Shown here in pieces: positions 7,537 to 16,006 of a DNA stretch of 39,521 nucleotides. This DNA is from Kingella denitrificans ATCC 33394. GTDB taxonomy: Bacteria > Pseudomonadota > Gammaproteobacteria > Burkholderiales > Neisseriaceae. The DNA lies in the NCBI RefSeq assembly GCF_000190695.1, contig NZ_GL870929.1, positions 669,940 to 709,460 on the forward strand, given 5' to 3'. The position numbers were made by a program, and so were the translations under genes. The notes beneath the pieces were generated by a model. It did not search any database and was not told the DNA's origin. It saw nothing but the letters and a program-made list of their open reading frames with translations. How positions within the stretch are numbered: position 1 is the first letter of the stretch; every line of letters begins with the position of its first letter.

Positions 7537-7542
7537 ATTATA
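7537..7542 (-). promoter_or_regulatory. -10 box of the upp promoter
   Basis: On the minus strand TATAAT occurs in CCGCTATAATACACG, about 40 bases ahead of the upp ATG. The -35 is weak; TTGTCT at a 19-base spacing is the nearest match. The position makes a sigma-70 promoter for upp likely but unproven. Confidence 0.5.
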
Positions 7543-7622
7543 GCGGATAAATTCACTTTCGAGACAAGGCAAAATCGGGTATATTTGCATTATTTGCGTA
7601 CAACGGTTTGGAGGGAGGTTTT

Positions 7623-8033
7623 ATGTTTAGGCAACCGGAAGAATGGCTCATGGCGGTTTTGGCGGTGATTTGGGTGGGCATCCACTATTTTCTGGCCGGT
7701 TGGGCCACCGCCGCTTCGGTGAAATACACCCTGATGATTACTTTTTTCCATGCGCTCCTGACCCTGCTGGCCTTCCTGCTGTGGCAACGCGACAAGGTTC
7801 AGCACATCCTGCCGCTGCTCTTGGGCTTGTGGGTGCTGTGTTGGACGCCTTGGCTGGACTGGTTTATGTTGCGCGACATCGTGCCTGCGGCAGACGGCAG
7901 CGTGCTTCTGCCGCCCCGCCCTTGGTATGCCCTGTGGTGGTTCAAACTGCTGCTGGTGCTCGTTCCCATTGTGGGCGGTTATGCCTGGCAATGGAAACGC
8001 GCCCGCAAACGCAAAATGCACGGCTTAATTTAA
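7623..8033 (+). CDS. Small multi-pass membrane protein, unknown function
   Basis: 136 residues from MFRQPEEWLMAVLAVIWVGI, with four likely membrane segments (about 9-27, 36-55, 62-82 and 107-126) and a basic tail WKRARKRKMHGLI. I recognise no family. The ATG at 7623 has a strong GAGGGAGG ribosome site 6 bases upstream, so it is preferred over an in-frame TTG at 7608 that lies within that site. It is followed 19 bases later by the asparaginase gene and is probably in one operon with it. Confidence 0.7.
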   Translation: MFRQPEEWLMAVLAVIWVGIHYFLAGWATAASVKYTLMITFFHALLTLLAFLLWQRDKVQHILPLLLGLWVLCWTPWLDWFMLRDIVPAADGSVLLPPRPWYALWWFKLLLVLVPIVGGYAWQWKRARKRKMHGLI

Positions 8034-8052
8034 CGGGGCAGGCAACGGTTTC

Positions 8053-8997
8053 ATGAAAAAAATATGGGTTTTATACACCGGCGGCACCATCGGCATGGTG
8101 CAGGGCGAACACGGCCTGCGTCCAGACACCGCCCTTGCCGGCACTGCGCTCGCACCATTTGCAGGCAGCCTGCACTTTGATTGGCACGTCTGCCAGCCGC
8201 TCATCGACAGCTCCGCCGTGCAGCCGCGCAACTGGGCGCAGTGGCGCTCGTTAATTGAGCAGAAACTGCCGGATTATGACGGCGTTTTGGTGCTGCACGG
8301 CACGGACACGCTGGCCTATACCGCCAACCTGCTGGCACTAACGCTGCACACGCAGAACAAACCCGTTATCCTGACCGGCGCGCAAAAGCCGTTCAATGCA
8401 GCCTGCAGCGATGCGCTGAACAATCTGCGCACTGCTGTCGAAGCCTTGCAGCGCGACGATATTCACGAAGTCCTGCTCGCGTTTGACGGTCGGCTCTTCC
8501 CGGCCGTGGGCAGCAGCAAAGTCAGCACCGAAATCGATGCCGGATTTGCCAACTATCATTTCGGCGCATGGCAGCCGCAGCACGCCAAAAGCAGCCTGCA
8601 CGCCTCACGCAGCTTCAACCCCGACATTACCGTGCTGCCCTTGTGGCTGACCCCCGCCCATTCCGTGCAGGCTGCCGCATACAGTTTGCAGCACTGCCCA
8701 GCCGATGCCGCCGTGCTGATGAGCTACGGTCACGGCAACGCGCCCGATGATGCCGCCCTGTTGCAGGCCGTGCGCGACTTTACCGCCGCTGGCAAGCCGC
8801 TGCTGAACATCAGCCAGGTCGCACACGGTTGCGCCGCCGCCGTTTACGCGCAAGGCAACGCCCTGCGGCAATCGGGCGCGGTTCAGGGCGGCAAATGCAC
8901 CATCGAAACCGCCACCGTCCTGCTGATGCTGGCCGTGCACCACCGCTGGAACGCCGCGCAAATCGAACAGGAACTGCACCGTCTGCAACTGTTATAA
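8053..8997 (+). CDS. ansA: Type I L-asparaginase, cytoplasmic
   Basis: Hydrolyses asparagine to aspartate and ammonia. The 314-residue protein begins MKKIWVLYTGGTIGMVQGEH, holding the first catalytic threonine in TGGTIG; the second threonine pair is in VLVLHGTDTLAYTA, and PVILTGAQKPF follows. There is no signal peptide, which fits the cytoplasmic type I enzyme rather than the periplasmic AnsB. Several uptake motifs sit inside the gene and are read as AGSLHF, NAACS, KSSLHAS and VQAAAYS. An active-site check would be needed to separate it from glutaminase-asparaginases. Confidence 0.93.
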   Translation: MKKIWVLYTGGTIGMVQGEHGLRPDTALAGTALAPFAGSLHFDWHVCQPLIDSSAVQPRNWAQWRSLIEQKLPDYDGVLVLHGTDTLAYTANLLALTLHTQNKPVILTGAQKPFNAACSDALNNLRTAVEALQRDDIHEVLLAFDGRLFPAVGSSKVSTEIDAGFANYHFGAWQPQHAKSSLHASRSFNPDITVLPLWLTPAHSVQAAAYSLQHCPADAAVLMSYGHGNAPDDAALLQAVRDFTAAGKPLLNISQVAHGCAAAVYAQGNALRQSGAVQGGKCTIETATVLLMLAVHHRWNAAQIEQELHRLQLL

Positions 8998-9010
8998 ATA
9001 TAAACAACCA

Positions 9011-9039
9011 CTGCACTCAAAGTGCAGGCTGCTTTTTTT
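9011..9039 (+). terminator. Terminator after ansA
   Basis: CTGCACT (9011-9017) and AGTGCAG (9021-9027) form a 7-bp stem with loop CAA, followed by GCTGC and seven T's. The right arm is itself a DUS copy. It lies 14 bases after the asparaginase stop. Confidence 0.65.
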
Positions 9040-9060
9040 CCAAAAAAACAAGACAGAACA

Positions 9061-9387
9061 ATGAACACCCCTTTTGCATACGCACTCAAATCCGCCCTTA
9101 CCCTTGCCGTTGTCAGCCGCCAAGTCAGCGAAGACGGGCTGGCCGTCGGTTTCCTGTACCGCGAAGCCCCCGGCTTTCCCAACGACAGCGGCTGGCGTTT
9201 TTTCAGCGGCGCGGAAGACGATGCCTATACCGACAACCCCGACCATTTCCAAATCCTGCCGCTGAACGAAGTGCTAGAAGGCAACCCCGAAATCGCACCG
9301 CTCATGTCCGAAACGCAGGGCGCTTGGGAATGGGACGACACGCAACAGGCGTTCACGGCTGCCGAAGACTGGCAGCCGCAAGAGTAA
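9061..9387 (+). CDS. DUF2185 family protein
   Basis: 108 residues starting MNTPFAYALKSALTLAVVSRQV. The pattern of an early VVSRQVSEDG, then FLYREAPGFPNDSGWRFFSG, EDDAYTDNPDHFQILPLNEV matches DUF2185, a domain also catalogued as Imm33 in studies of toxin immunity proteins. Here no toxin gene is adjacent, so the immunity label should not be taken as a function. The frame is open to 9022, but the ATG at 9061 begins with the family's conserved part. It lies between an asparaginase terminator and ribH. Confidence 0.8.
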   Translation: MNTPFAYALKSALTLAVVSRQVSEDGLAVGFLYREAPGFPNDSGWRFFSGAEDDAYTDNPDHFQILPLNEVLEGNPEIAPLMSETQGAWEWDDTQQAFTAAEDWQPQE

Positions 9388-9411
9388 CCCGTTATCGACC
9401 GAAGGAATTTT

Positions 9412-9873
9412 ATGAATACCCTACCCCAAAACTTAAACGGCAGAGGCTTGCGCATCGGCATTGTGCAGGCACGTTTTACCAATGAAATCGGCAGCGCCAT
9501 GGTTGAAGTGGCGCGGAAAAAACTCATCGAGCTGGGCGTGGACGACGACGATATCACGCTGGCTACCGTGGCCGGTGCATTGGAAGTGCCGCTGGTGCTG
9601 CAAAACCTGGCAGACAGCGAACAGTTTGATGCGCTGATTGCCTTTGGCGCGGTGATTCGAGGCGAAACCTACCATTTCGAGCTGGTGTCTAACGAATCCG
9701 GCGCAGGCGTGACGCGCGTGGGCTTGGATTTCAACATTCCGATTGCCAATGCGATTTTGACCACCGAAAACGACGAGCAAGCCCACGCGCGCATTCAAGA
9801 AAAAGCCACCGATGCCGCGCTGGTGGCAGTGGAAACGGCGAACCTGCTGCGCCACATCAGAGAAAACATTTAA
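9412..9873 (+). CDS. ribH: 6,7-dimethyl-8-ribityllumazine synthase
   Basis: Riboflavin synthesis: condenses 5-amino-6-ribitylaminouracil with dihydroxybutanone phosphate. 153 residues, with RIGIVQARFTNEIGSAMVEV, VAGALEVPLVLQNLA, AFGAVIRGETYHFELVSNES and the C-terminal HARIQEKATDAALVAVETAN. The GAVIRGETYHF stretch contains the catalytic histidine. A GAAGGA ribosome site precedes the ATG. It is followed 21 bases later by nusB, a common ribH-nusB pairing. Confidence 0.97.
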   Translation: MNTLPQNLNGRGLRIGIVQARFTNEIGSAMVEVARKKLIELGVDDDDITLATVAGALEVPLVLQNLADSEQFDALIAFGAVIRGETYHFELVSNESGAGVTRVGLDFNIPIANAILTTENDEQAHARIQEKATDAALVAVETANLLRHIRENI

Positions 9874-9894
9874 CCGCTTTACCGAGAACCGATT

Positions 9895-10341
9895 ATGTCC
9901 GAACCCAAAAAAACGAAAAAATCCCCGCGCCGCCGCGCCCGCGAATTTGCCGTACAGGCGCTGTACCAAACCGCCATCAATAAAATCCCGGCGGAAGAAG
10001 TGGCGAAAAACACGCGCGAGCACACCGATTTCAAAAATGCCGACGACGAATTGTTCACCGCCGTATTTTTCGGCGCACACCGCCAGCAACGCGAATACAT
10101 GCAGCAAATCCGCCCGCATCTGGACCGCGACGAAAACTTAATCAGTCCGGTGGAGCGTGCGGTTTTGCTGCTGGCCGTGCACGAATTGGCGGCCATGCCC
10201 GAAACGCCGTATCCCGTGGTGATTAACGAGGCCATTGAGCTGACCAAAACCTTCGGCGGCACGGACAGCCACAAATTCATCAACAGCATTTTGGACAAGC
10301 TGGCGGCGGAATTGCGCCCCAACGACCCGAAACGCGCCTGA
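9895..10341 (+). CDS. nusB: Transcription antitermination factor NusB
   Basis: Binds boxA RNA with NusE (S10) in the antitermination complex on rRNA operons. 148 residues; the pattern PRRRAREFAVQALYQTAIN at the N-terminus and SPVERAVLLLAVHELA, PYPVVINEAIELTKTFGG and FINSILDKLAAEL at the C-terminus is typical. The helix-rich all-alpha fold and length agree with the family. Directly after ribH, likely co-transcribed. Confidence 0.97.
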   Translation: MSEPKKTKKSPRRRAREFAVQALYQTAINKIPAEEVAKNTREHTDFKNADDELFTAVFFGAHRQQREYMQQIRPHLDRDENLISPVERAVLLLAVHELAAMPETPYPVVINEAIELTKTFGGTDSHKFINSILDKLAAELRPNDPKRA

Positions 10342-10367
10342 ATTTTCCACGCCCGTAGGAGGTATGT

Positions 10368-10700
10368 ATGAAACAGCCGTCTTTGTTTTTCCCTTTGTTG
10401 CTGATTATCGTGGGCGGACTCTGGTTCCTGAACAGCATGGACTGGTTTCCCGCCACCGCCAGCATTGTGGCGGCGCTGTTTTTTATTGCAGGCTGCCTGA
10501 TTCTACTGCTGGACGGCATCAACAAGCAATCCATCGTCCAAGGGCCTTTGCTGATGTATGTCGGCGCGGCCGTTTATCTGATTGAACACGAAAATGCGGC
10601 GCGCTCGCCTTTGTTTGCGGCGGGCATGATATTTGCAGGCTGTCTGATGCTGATTGCGCGCAGCCATGCCATTTCGCCGAAATATCCGAAAAAGAAATAA
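10368..10700 (+). CDS. Small four-helix membrane protein
   Basis: 110 residues with hydrophobic segments near 5-22, 29-49, 59-73 and 80-97, and a basic tail SPKYPKKK. It resembles the membrane region seen in LiaI/LiaF-type and DUF5668-like proteins, but I would not assign a function. The ATG has a strong AGGAGG site 7 bases upstream. Two uptake motifs inside the gene are read as IAGCLI and FAGCLM, within membrane helices. It follows nusB by 26 bases. Confidence 0.7.
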   Translation: MKQPSLFFPLLLIIVGGLWFLNSMDWFPATASIVAALFFIAGCLILLLDGINKQSIVQGPLLMYVGAAVYLIEHENAARSPLFAAGMIFAGCLMLIARSHAISPKYPKKK

Positions 10701-10784
10701 ACGCGCATTTTGCCAACGGCCGCCCGCCGCAGTGCCCAAAGCAGCCTGCACGCCGTGCACCATTTTATGGATACCCCTCTGAAT

Positions 10785-11837
10785 ATGACCCACACCACCC
10801 TTAAAATCGGCATTGTCGGGGCCACCGGCTACACAGGTGTCGAACTGCTGCGTCTGCTGGCGCACCACCCGCATGCCGAAGTGCGCACCATCACCAGCCG
10901 CAGCGAGGCCGGCGTGCACATTGCGGATTATTTCCCCAGCCTGCGCGGCGTTTATGATTTGCGTTTTGCCGCACCGGAAAATGCGCCGCTCGCCGAATGC
11001 GACGTGGTGTTTTTCGCCACACCGCACGGTGTCGCCATGCGCGATGCGCCCGCCCTGCTGGAACAAGGCGTGCGCGTGGTGGATTTATCGGCCGATTTCC
11101 GTTTGCGCGACACGGCGGTCTGGGAACGTTGGTACGGCATGCCGTTCACGGCGCAGGCTGCTTTGCAGGAAGCGGTGTACGGCCTGTGCGAACTGAACCG
11201 CGATGCCATTGCCCATGCGCGTTTGGTCGCCAATCCGGGCTGTTACCCGACCTGTGTGTCGCTGCCGCTGGTGCCGCTGCTGCAACAAGGCGCGCTGCTG
11301 CCCGATATGCCGATTATTGCCGACTGCAAATCCGGCGTGTCCGGTGCGGGGCGCAAGGCGGCCGTGGGCGCGCTGCTGTGCGAAGCGAGCGACAATTTCA
11401 AAGCATACGGCGTTGCAGGGCACCGGCATTTGCCCGAAATCCGCCAAACCATCGGCACATTGCAGCCTGCACTCGCACAGCAGCTGATTTTCGTGCCGCA
11501 CCTGACACCGATGATCCGCGGCATGCACGCCACCGTGTATGTCCACCTGCGCGACGGTGCCGACCCGCAAACGCTGCTGCAAAACTATTATGCCGACCGC
11601 CCGTTTGTCGATGTCATGCCGCAGGGCAGCACGCCCGAAACCCGCAGCGTCCGCGGCGCCAATATCTGCCGCATTGCCGTGCAGCGCGCACCCGAATATG
11701 CGTCCAACACCTGGATTCTGCTCAGCGTTCAGGACAATCTGGTCAAAGGCGCGGCCGGACAGGCGGTGCAGAATATGAATATTATGTTCGGCCTGCCCGA
11801 AACCACCGGTTTGACCCAAACCGCCCTTTTGCCCTGA
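10785..11837 (+). CDS. argC: N-acetyl-gamma-glutamyl-phosphate reductase
   Basis: Third step of arginine synthesis: NADPH-dependent reduction of N-acetylglutamyl phosphate to the semialdehyde. The product is 350 residues if started at MTHTTLKIGIVGATGYTGVE. It shows the NADP-binding GATGYTGVE loop, the catalytic cysteine in NPGCYPTCVSLPL, and SGVSGAGRKA and HRHLPEI motifs. The frame is open to 10710, and an upstream ATG at 10767 (MDTPLN) is possible; the sequence before it is DUS-rich and not part of the family. None of the starts has a clear ribosome site. Confidence 0.95.
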   Translation: MTHTTLKIGIVGATGYTGVELLRLLAHHPHAEVRTITSRSEAGVHIADYFPSLRGVYDLRFAAPENAPLAECDVVFFATPHGVAMRDAPALLEQGVRVVDLSADFRLRDTAVWERWYGMPFTAQAALQEAVYGLCELNRDAIAHARLVANPGCYPTCVSLPLVPLLQQGALLPDMPIIADCKSGVSGAGRKAAVGALLCEASDNFKAYGVAGHRHLPEIRQTIGTLQPALAQQLIFVPHLTPMIRGMHATVYVHLRDGADPQTLLQNYYADRPFVDVMPQGSTPETRSVRGANICRIAVQRAPEYASNTWILLSVQDNLVKGAAGQAVQNMNIMFGLPETTGLTQTALLP

Positions 11838-11858
11838 CGTGCAGGCTGCTTTTTTGCC

Positions 11859-12728
11859 ATGATGAAGTTTCTGTTTCACTGTATCGCCCGCATTCCCCTG
11901 CCGCTGCTGCACCGTTTGGGCAACCTGCTGGGCTGGGTGTTGTATGCCGTATCACCCACCAACCGCCGCCGCATTCGGGAAAACATGGCGCAGGCGCAAC
12001 TACCGCACCGCCCCGAAAATGTATTACGCGTGTGCCAAGAAACCGTGAAAAGCGGCTTGGAGCTTGCCATTGCCTGTTGCAGGCAGCCTGCACACATCAG
12101 CAGCCTATTCACCGAAATCCACGGCTGGCAGCACATTGAAGCCGCCGTGCAAAATGGCCAAGGCCTGCTGCTGCTCACCCCCCATCTGGGCAGCTACGAC
12201 TTGGCCGGCCGCTACATTAGCGAGCAACTTGAAACACCACTCACCGCCATGTACAAGCCGCCCAAAATGGCTGCGTTCGACCAAATCATCCGCGAAGGGC
12301 GCGAACGCGGCAAAGGCAAAACCGCCCCCACCAACCTGCAAGGCGTGAAACAAATCATCAAAGCCCTGCGCTCCGGCGAAGCCACCATCGTACTGCCCGA
12401 CCACGTCCCCAACCCAAAAGAAGGCGGCGACGGCGTGTGGGCAAACTTTTTCGGCCGCATCGCCTTCACCATGACGCTGGCGGGCAAACTCGCGCAAATC
12501 CAATCTGTTACCACACTGTTTTTTGTTGGCGAACGCCTGCCGAACGGGCGCGGTTTCGCCCTGCATATCGAACCTTTGGCCGGCCATCTGAACGGCGACA
12601 AAAGCCACGACGCGCAAATCATCAACGACAACGTCGAAGCCTGGGTGCGCCGCTTTCCCGAGCAATACCTGTTCGCCTACAACCGCTACCGCAACCCCAC
12701 CGGCCTGCCGCGCCCCGGCGAATCCTAG
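11859..12728 (+). CDS. Lipid A biosynthesis lauroyl acyltransferase (LpxL/HtrB family)
   Basis: Inner-membrane acyltransferase adding a secondary acyl chain to Kdo-lipid A or its precursor. 289 residues with an N-terminal hydrophobic helix (MMKFLFHCIARIPLPLLHRL), RRIRENMAQ, the HX4D catalytic motif in LTPHLGSYDLAGRY, VLPDHVPNPKEGGDGVWANF and the C-terminal PEQYLFAYNRYRNP. Whether it acts as LpxL1 or LpxL2 cannot be told from sequence alone, so no symbol is given. A DUS copy is the only sequence between it and argC. Confidence 0.92.
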   Translation: MMKFLFHCIARIPLPLLHRLGNLLGWVLYAVSPTNRRRIRENMAQAQLPHRPENVLRVCQETVKSGLELAIACCRQPAHISSLFTEIHGWQHIEAAVQNGQGLLLLTPHLGSYDLAGRYISEQLETPLTAMYKPPKMAAFDQIIREGRERGKGKTAPTNLQGVKQIIKALRSGEATIVLPDHVPNPKEGGDGVWANFFGRIAFTMTLAGKLAQIQSVTTLFFVGERLPNGRGFALHIEPLAGHLNGDKSHDAQIINDNVEAWVRRFPEQYLFAYNRYRNPTGLPRPGES

Positions 12729-12752
12729 GCCTGTCGAACCACCGACCGTTTT

Positions 12753-12782
12753 CATGGCGTTGCGCCGCCCTACCCGCGCTTC
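12753..12782. repeat. Copy of a short interspersed repeat
   Basis: CATGGCGTTGCGCCGCC followed by CTACCCGCGCTTC occurs here and, with two differences, at 20884-20912 (ATACCCACGCTT). Both copies are intergenic and have DUS copies beside them. It is too short to call a mobile element. Confidence 0.5.
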
Positions 12783-12902
12783 GCCCCAAAAAAAGCAGCC
12801 TGCACATTGTTAAACATAATCATATCAACGAATTAAATCACCCGACCCCCACCGTTCCACATTCCCAAAAGCAGCCTGCACCCCGCACACCACCCCCACA
12901 CC

Positions 12903-15392
12903 ATGTCCGAACCTCAATCCTGTTTCCACTGCGGCCTGCCCGTCCCCCCGAACACCCATCTCCCCATCCATTACGAACAGCGCGAAGAACCCGCCTGTTG
13001 CGCAGGCTGCCAGGCCGTTGCCCAAAGCATTATCGATGCAGGGCTGGGCAGCTATTACCACAACCGCACCGCCGCAGCCGAAAAAGCCGCACTGCCGCCA
13101 GACGAAGTGCTGGCGCAACTGAAGCTATACGACCTGCCCGAAGTGCAGGCAGAGTTTGTGGAAGTGCTGCCCGAAAACGAAAAAGAAGCCATGCTCATGC
13201 TCGGCGGCATCACCTGCGCCGCCTGCGTATGGCTGGTGGAACAGCGGCTGCTGCGCTGTACAGGCATTTCCAAAGCGGAACTGAATTACAGCACCCAGCG
13301 GGCACGTGTGCGCTGGGACGATTCGCGGCTGCAACTGTCCGATATCCTGTCGCTCATTCAAAAAACGGGCTACACCGCCGCGCCGTATGACGCGCAAAAA
13401 CTGGAAGCGCAGGCACAGAAAGAACGCAAAAAAATGCTGATTCGCCTGGCCGTGGCAGGCTTGGCCAGCATGCAGACCATGATGTTCGCCCTGCCCACCT
13501 ACCTATACAGCGACATCGAGCCGCAATATCTGACCATCCTGCATTGGGGCGGCTTCCTGATGGTGCTGCCCGCCATCCTTTATTCCGCCCAGCCCTTCTT
13601 CATCGGCGCGCTGCGTGATTTGCGCAACCGCCGCACCGGCATGGACACGCCGGTCGCCATCGCCATTTTGCTGACGTTCGTGGCCGGCATTTCCGCACTC
13701 GTCAGCAACGCAGGGCAAGGCATGTATTTTGAAAGCATCGCCATGTTCGTGTTTTTCCTGCTGGCCGGCCGGTTTATGGAGCAGTCTGCACGGCACAAGG
13801 CGGGCGACGCGGCGGAACGTTTGGTCAAACTCGTTCCCGCGTTCTGCCACAAAATCATCGATTTGGACAACGAACAAAGTGAAGAATTCCCCGTCGTTTC
13901 GCTGAAAACGGGTGATGCGGTGGTGGTGCGCGCGGGCGAAACCGTACCGGTGGACGGCGTGGTGCTGCGCGGCGACAGCGAAATCAACGAAGCCATGCTC
14001 ACAGGCGAAAGCCTGCCCGTGGCCAAAAGTGCAGGCTGCCGCGTTACCGCAGGCACGCTCAACCTGTCCGGCCCGCTCATCGTCCAAGCGGAACAGGTCG
14101 GCAGCCAAACGCGACTGGCGCACATCGTGAAACTGCTCGACCGCGCCTTGTCGCAAAAACCGCGTTTGGCAGAGCTGGCAGAACGATATGCTTCGGGCTT
14201 CACGCTCTCGCTGCTGGTGCTGGCGGTGCCCACCTTCTTGGCATGGTGGTATTGGGCAGACGCGGGCAAGGCTTTGTGGATTACCGTGTCGCTGCTGGTC
14301 ATCACCTGCCCCTGCGCCCTGTCGCTCGCCACGCCGGCCGCACTCGCCGCCAGCACGGGCAGGCTCGCCGGACTCGGCATCCTTATTGCGCGCGGCCATG
14401 CGCTGGAAAGTTTGGCGCAGGTGACCGATGCCGTGTTCGACAAAACCGGCACGCTCACGCAGGGCAAATTGTCGGTGCGCCAGTTTGCCAATCTGTCGGC
14501 GCAAAACGGCAAAAGCAGCCTGCACGACAACGACTGCATCGCCGTGGCGCATTTATTGGAACAGCACTCGGAACACCCGATGGCCAAAGCGGTTTTGGCG
14601 TATCGTCCGCCGCAAGACGGCATGCAGCCTGCCATCCAGATTGCCCAAAAAACCGGCAAAACCGGCCACGGCATTTCCGCACAAATCACGCTGCACGGCC
14701 ATACGCAGACATGGGCCATCGGCAAACCCGAATTTGTGGCGCAGATTGCCGGAAAGCAGCCTGCACTTTTGCAGGAGCTGGCACGGCAAGGCAGCCTGGT
14801 CGCATTGGGCAACGAGCAAGGCTTCCAAGCCGCATTCGTGTTGCAGGACGAAACCAAGCCCGATGCCGCCGCCATTCTGCAACAACTGGTGCGGTGTGGC
14901 ATCACGCTGCACATTTTAAGCGGCGACAACCAAGCCGCCGTGTCGCAACTGGCCGATGAACTCGGCATCACGCATTACCGCGCCGCCGCCACGCCCGAAG
15001 ACAAACTGGCCTATGTGCAGCAGCTTCAGGCAGACGGCAAACGCGTGCTGATGCTGGGCGACGGCATCAACGATGCGCCCGTACTGGCGGCGGCGGACGT
15101 GTCCGTGGCAGTAGCCGGCAGCGCGGACGTGGCGCGGGACGGTGCGGACGTGGTGCTGCTGAACGAAGATTTTTCCGCCCTGCCCGTCATGCTGGCGCAG
15201 GCTGCCCGCACCCGCCGCATCATCCGCCAAAACCTGATTTGGGCCACCGTGTATAACCTGCTGGTGGTGCCGCTGGCCGTGCTGGGATATGTAACACCGT
15301 GGATTGCCGCCATCGGCATGAGCGCCAGTTCGCTGATGGTGGTGTGGAATGCGCTGCGGTTACGCAAATATAGTGGATTAAAATTGCAATGA
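12903..15392 (+). CDS. ccoI: Copper-translocating P-type ATPase, CcoI/FixI-like
   Basis: P1B-type ATPase, 829 residues, probably exporting copper for assembly of cbb3 oxidase. N-terminal cysteines C7xxC10 and CCxxC (32-36) form the extended metal site typical of CcoI/FixI; an HMA domain has GITCAACV (C105, C108). Then come the TGES actuator loop (about 367-370), membrane motif CPC (469-471), phosphorylated D513 in DKTGT, the HP motif in SEHPMA, and GDGINDAPV. No ccoNOP or ccoS gene is in the window. The final residues YSGLKLQ and the TGA are encoded by a Correia repeat (15369-15474), so the native C-terminus has been replaced. Four in-frame DUS copies are present. Confidence 0.93.
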   Translation: MSEPQSCFHCGLPVPPNTHLPIHYEQREEPACCAGCQAVAQSIIDAGLGSYYHNRTAAAEKAALPPDEVLAQLKLYDLPEVQAEFVEVLPENEKEAMLMLGGITCAACVWLVEQRLLRCTGISKAELNYSTQRARVRWDDSRLQLSDILSLIQKTGYTAAPYDAQKLEAQAQKERKKMLIRLAVAGLASMQTMMFALPTYLYSDIEPQYLTILHWGGFLMVLPAILYSAQPFFIGALRDLRNRRTGMDTPVAIAILLTFVAGISALVSNAGQGMYFESIAMFVFFLLAGRFMEQSARHKAGDAAERLVKLVPAFCHKIIDLDNEQSEEFPVVSLKTGDAVVVRAGETVPVDGVVLRGDSEINEAMLTGESLPVAKSAGCRVTAGTLNLSGPLIVQAEQVGSQTRLAHIVKLLDRALSQKPRLAELAERYASGFTLSLLVLAVPTFLAWWYWADAGKALWITVSLLVITCPCALSLATPAALAASTGRLAGLGILIARGHALESLAQVTDAVFDKTGTLTQGKLSVRQFANLSAQNGKSSLHDNDCIAVAHLLEQHSEHPMAKAVLAYRPPQDGMQPAIQIAQKTGKTGHGISAQITLHGHTQTWAIGKPEFVAQIAGKQPALLQELARQGSLVALGNEQGFQAAFVLQDETKPDAAAILQQLVRCGITLHILSGDNQAAVSQLADELGITHYRAAATPEDKLAYVQQLQADGKRVLMLGDGINDAPVLAAADVSVAVAGSADVARDGADVVLLNEDFSALPVMLAQAARTRRIIRQNLIWATVYNLLVVPLAVLGYVTPWIAAIGMSASSLMVVWNALRLRKYSGLKLQ

Positions 15393-15474
15393 TACGGCGT
15401 TGGCTCGCCTTGACGTACTACTTGTACGCCTTGCGGCTCGCCGCCTTGTCTCATTTTTATTTTAACCCACTATA
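15369..15474. mobile_element. Correia-type repeat (MITE), copy 1
   Basis: A 106-base element ending in TATAGTGG and CCACTATA, with inner GTTGGCTCGCCTTGACGTAC and CTCGCCGCCTTGTCTCATTT. It has the terminal repeats, TA-rich ends and internal plan of the short form of the Correia enclosed element of Neisseria. Its left 24 bases overlap the 3' end of the copper ATPase gene. Confidence 0.85.
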
Positions 15475-15535
15475 ACCGCCGCAAAAGCAGCCTGCACCTC
15501 CCTAAATCCTTCTTTTCAATTAAAATTTTTAAAAA

Positions 15536-16006
15536 ATGAAACACTTAAACCCGAAACAGCGCCGCCCCCTCCTGCTTGCCGCCATCGCCCTTTGGCTGAT
15601 TTCGCTGCCCCTGCCCGTTTTCATCTTCGGCCAGAATCACGATTACGATGGCATCACCACATTGTTGCTCGGCACCATCTTCGGATTTACCACAAGGGAA
15701 ATCGGCTATTATGCCGTGTACGCCAACTATATCTGGCTATTCATCGTCATTACCCTGATGTTCCGCCCCTGCTCGCGGACAACGGGCTCTATCCTGAACG
15801 CCTGCCTGTGAGCAGTGGCACTGCTCACCTTCACGCTGGACGAAATCATCCTTAAAGATGCCCAACACCGTGCCGCGCCGACCTACGGCTTGGGCCTGTA
15901 TTTATGGTTTGCCTCATTCGCCGTCACCACCTTGACCGATTTATGCTCGTCCCGCCGCCCGTCCGGCACACCGGAAACCGCGCAACAACAGAAAGAACCC
16001 TCATGA
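15536..16006 (+). pseudogene. Membrane protein gene split by an in-frame TGA
   Basis: The frame starts MKHLNPKQRRPLLLAAIALW and runs 91 codons to TGA at 15809-15811, then stays open in the same frame (AVALLTFTLDEIILKDAQ, GLGLYLWFASFAVTTLTD) to a second TGA at 16004-16006. Read through, it would be a 156-codon membrane protein with hydrophobic segments near 12-32, 61-76, 92-101 and 121-134. The second stop overlaps the ATG of the next gene (ATGA), which suggests the long frame was the original gene and that a TGG-to-TGA change is recent. I recognise no family. The short 91-residue product could still be made. Confidence 0.65.

Noticed and set aside
9061..9387. DUF2185 gene as an immunity gene (Imm33)
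   Set aside because: No toxin or Rhs/CdiA tip is near; the neighbours are asparaginase and ribH, so an immunity role is not supported.
12795..12840. FNR-type site ahead of the CcoI-like ATPase
   Set aside because: The AT-rich sequence has ATCAA but no TTGAT half-site at the right spacing.
15809..15811. TGA as a selenocysteine codon in the split membrane gene
   Set aside because: No SECIS-like hairpin follows it, no sel genes are seen, and the site is in a hydrophobic stretch where Trp fits better.
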